Source: DATBWZ01 sp036514535 (lineage in GTDB: Bacteria; JAMCPX01; DATBWZ01). Taken from it: 42,220 nt of DNA. The stretch is from contig DATBWZ010000103.1 in NCBI GenBank assembly GCA_036514535.1, forward strand, positions 1 to 42,220, in the 5' to 3' direction. Of the stretch, positions 41,524 to 42,220 are shown one piece after another; within the stretch, counting starts at the first letter, position 1; every line of letters starts with the position of its first letter. The notes below the pieces were generated by a model. That model was not told where the DNA came from and ran no database searches. It saw nothing but the letters and a program-made list of their open reading frames with translations. The translations under genes were made by a program, and so were the position numbers.

Positions 41524-42220
41524 TCAGGCTTTTCTGTCAAGGAATTTTCTTAGAATTAAAACGCTGTTGTTTCCCCCTAAACCGTAGGCATTTATGGCTG
41601 CATGCTGAATTGGGCGTTTTTTAGGGATATTGGGTGTATAGTCAATGTTTTCAAAGCCATCATCGGGCTCCTTGAAGTTTAGGGTAGGGGGGACTGTATC
41701 AGAGAAAACAGCCATGGATGTGGCTGCGACCTGCAATCCGGATGTGGCTGCGAAACTGTGGCCGATATTCCCTTTGATTGAACTAATGGAAATTTCCCTT
41801 AGGTTATCAGCGAAAACATTTTTTATCACTGCTGATTCTTTTTTATCAAGCGCCTTGGCAGAACTTGCATGGCCGGAGATATAATCTACATCTTCCGGCA
41901 TTATATCACTCCGGGATAATGCAATATTAAATGCCTGGGTTGAGCCGGTTATATCGTGATGGTCAAACATGTTAAGTTTGGTTGCGTCATTTGTCATTCC
42001 AAACCCTGCAATTTCTGCGTAGATTTTTGCGTCCCTTTTTTGTGCGTGTTTAAGGCTTTCAAGCACGACCATGGCACAACCTTCGCCTACCACAAACCCA
42101 TCTCTGGATCTATCATAGGGCTTGCTTGCAGTGACTGAATCACTGTTGCGGGTAAGGGTTTTTGCAATATTGTAAACGGTGAATAAAGAAGGGAAAAGAG
42201 GCGTCTCCACTCCGCCGCAT
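41524..42220 (-). CDS. Beta-ketoacyl-ACP synthase (FabF/KS family), C-terminal part
   Basis: The frame is open to the window end, so the N-terminal part, including the active-site Cys, lies outside. About 231 residues are visible: CGGVETPLFP at the edge, then KPYDRSRDGFVVGEGCAMVVLE split between two conserved strands. The first catalytic His lies in DYISGHASSAKALDKKES and the second in SIKGNIGHSFAATSG, and the end is AINAYGLGGNNSVLILRKF. In FabF the first His motif is normally HGTST; here Thr is replaced by Ala (GHASS). This divergence, plus the adjacent methyltransferase, suggests a specialised acyl or polyketide pathway rather than housekeeping FabF. The GTG at 42210 is only an in-frame codon, not a start. 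Confidence 0.85.
   Translation of the reverse strand, partial: CGGVETPLFPSLFTVYNIAKTLTRNSDSVTASKPYDRSRDGFVVGEGCAMVVLESLKHAQKRDAKIYAEIAGFGMTNDATKLNMFDHHDITGSTQAFNIALSRSDIMPEDVDYISGHASSAKALDKKESAVIKNVFADNLREISISSIKGNIGHSFAATSGLQVAATSMAVFSDTVPPTLNFKEPDDGFENIDYTPNIPKKRPIQHAAINAYGLGGNNSVLILRKFLDRKA

Noticed and set aside
41510..41540. TTGACA and TGGTATAAT overlapping the methyltransferase start.
   Set aside because: The spacer is 19 bases, both boxes are explained by coding sequence, and transcription would begin after the ATG with no good downstream start.

Overview
The window is a densely coded, AT-rich stretch (roughly 40% GC by eye) from a Gram-negative, diderm bacterium. The diderm call rests on outer-membrane lipoproteins with lipoboxes, an OmpA-type peptidoglycan-binding domain, a Wzz/BY-kinase fusion, a TPR/beta-barrel protein and FecR- and LysM-domain exported proteins. 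Gene content (PATAN/DUF4388-like protein, FlgT-like protein, SynChlorMet-like radical-SAM cassette) would suit a Nitrospirota/Desulfobacterota-like lineage or a related candidate phylum; this is inference and no rRNA is present. There are no tRNA or rRNA genes, CRISPR arrays or transposases, and no gene-free gap longer than about 100 bases.

Region 1 (1-12.2 kb, plus strand) is a tight housekeeping run: the end of a PHP-domain phosphatase, a gamma-carbonic-anhydrase-like protein, a cyclic-nucleotide-binding protein overlapping an Ppx/GppA phosphatase, a LysM protein, guaB, guaA, dnaE, hfq, hflX and a FlgT-like exported protein. Region 2 (12.2-18.0 kb, plus) has its own promoter and encodes a beta-propeller lipoprotein, a TPR/outer-membrane-barrel protein and a FecR protein, all linked by 4-base overlaps, followed by a sirtuin deacetylase.

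Region 3 (29.0 down to 18.0 kb, minus) is the most interesting part. A single unidirectional run starts with an unknown exported protein and two paralogous CsgG-like lipoproteins (one fused to OmpA). It continues through a Wzz/tyrosine-kinase fusion and a Wzy/WaaL-type O-antigen polymerase/ligase with TPRs. It ends in a RiPP (ribosomally made, modified peptide) cassette: PqqD-like peptide chaperone, two radical SAM/SPASM enzymes, an HPr-kinase-like protein, a small precursor with five Cys-x-x-Gly-Gly/Ser repeats, and a second PqqD-like protein with a twin-arginine-like N terminus. The protein set resembles the SynChlorMet (Scm) cassette, whose product is, to my knowledge, uncharacterised. The precursor gene also has its own extended -10 element.

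Region 4 (29.0-32.4 kb, plus) is transcribed divergently and carries a PATAN/J-like/TPR protein and a CPA2 cation/proton antiporter with RCK domains. Region 5 (42.2 down to 32.5 kb, minus) holds the end of a beta-ketoacyl synthase, a methyltransferase and a membrane-anchored AAA+ regulator that lacks the sigma54 contact loop. These are followed by UDP-glucose dehydrogenase, UDP-glucuronate decarboxylase and a UDP-sugar epimerase, translationally coupled to lepA and lepB. Regions 3 and 5 together look like a surface-polysaccharide and envelope programme with an embedded modified-peptide pathway. Several promoter-proximal genes appear to have almost no 5' leader, whereas genes inside operons carry good Shine-Dalgarno sites.
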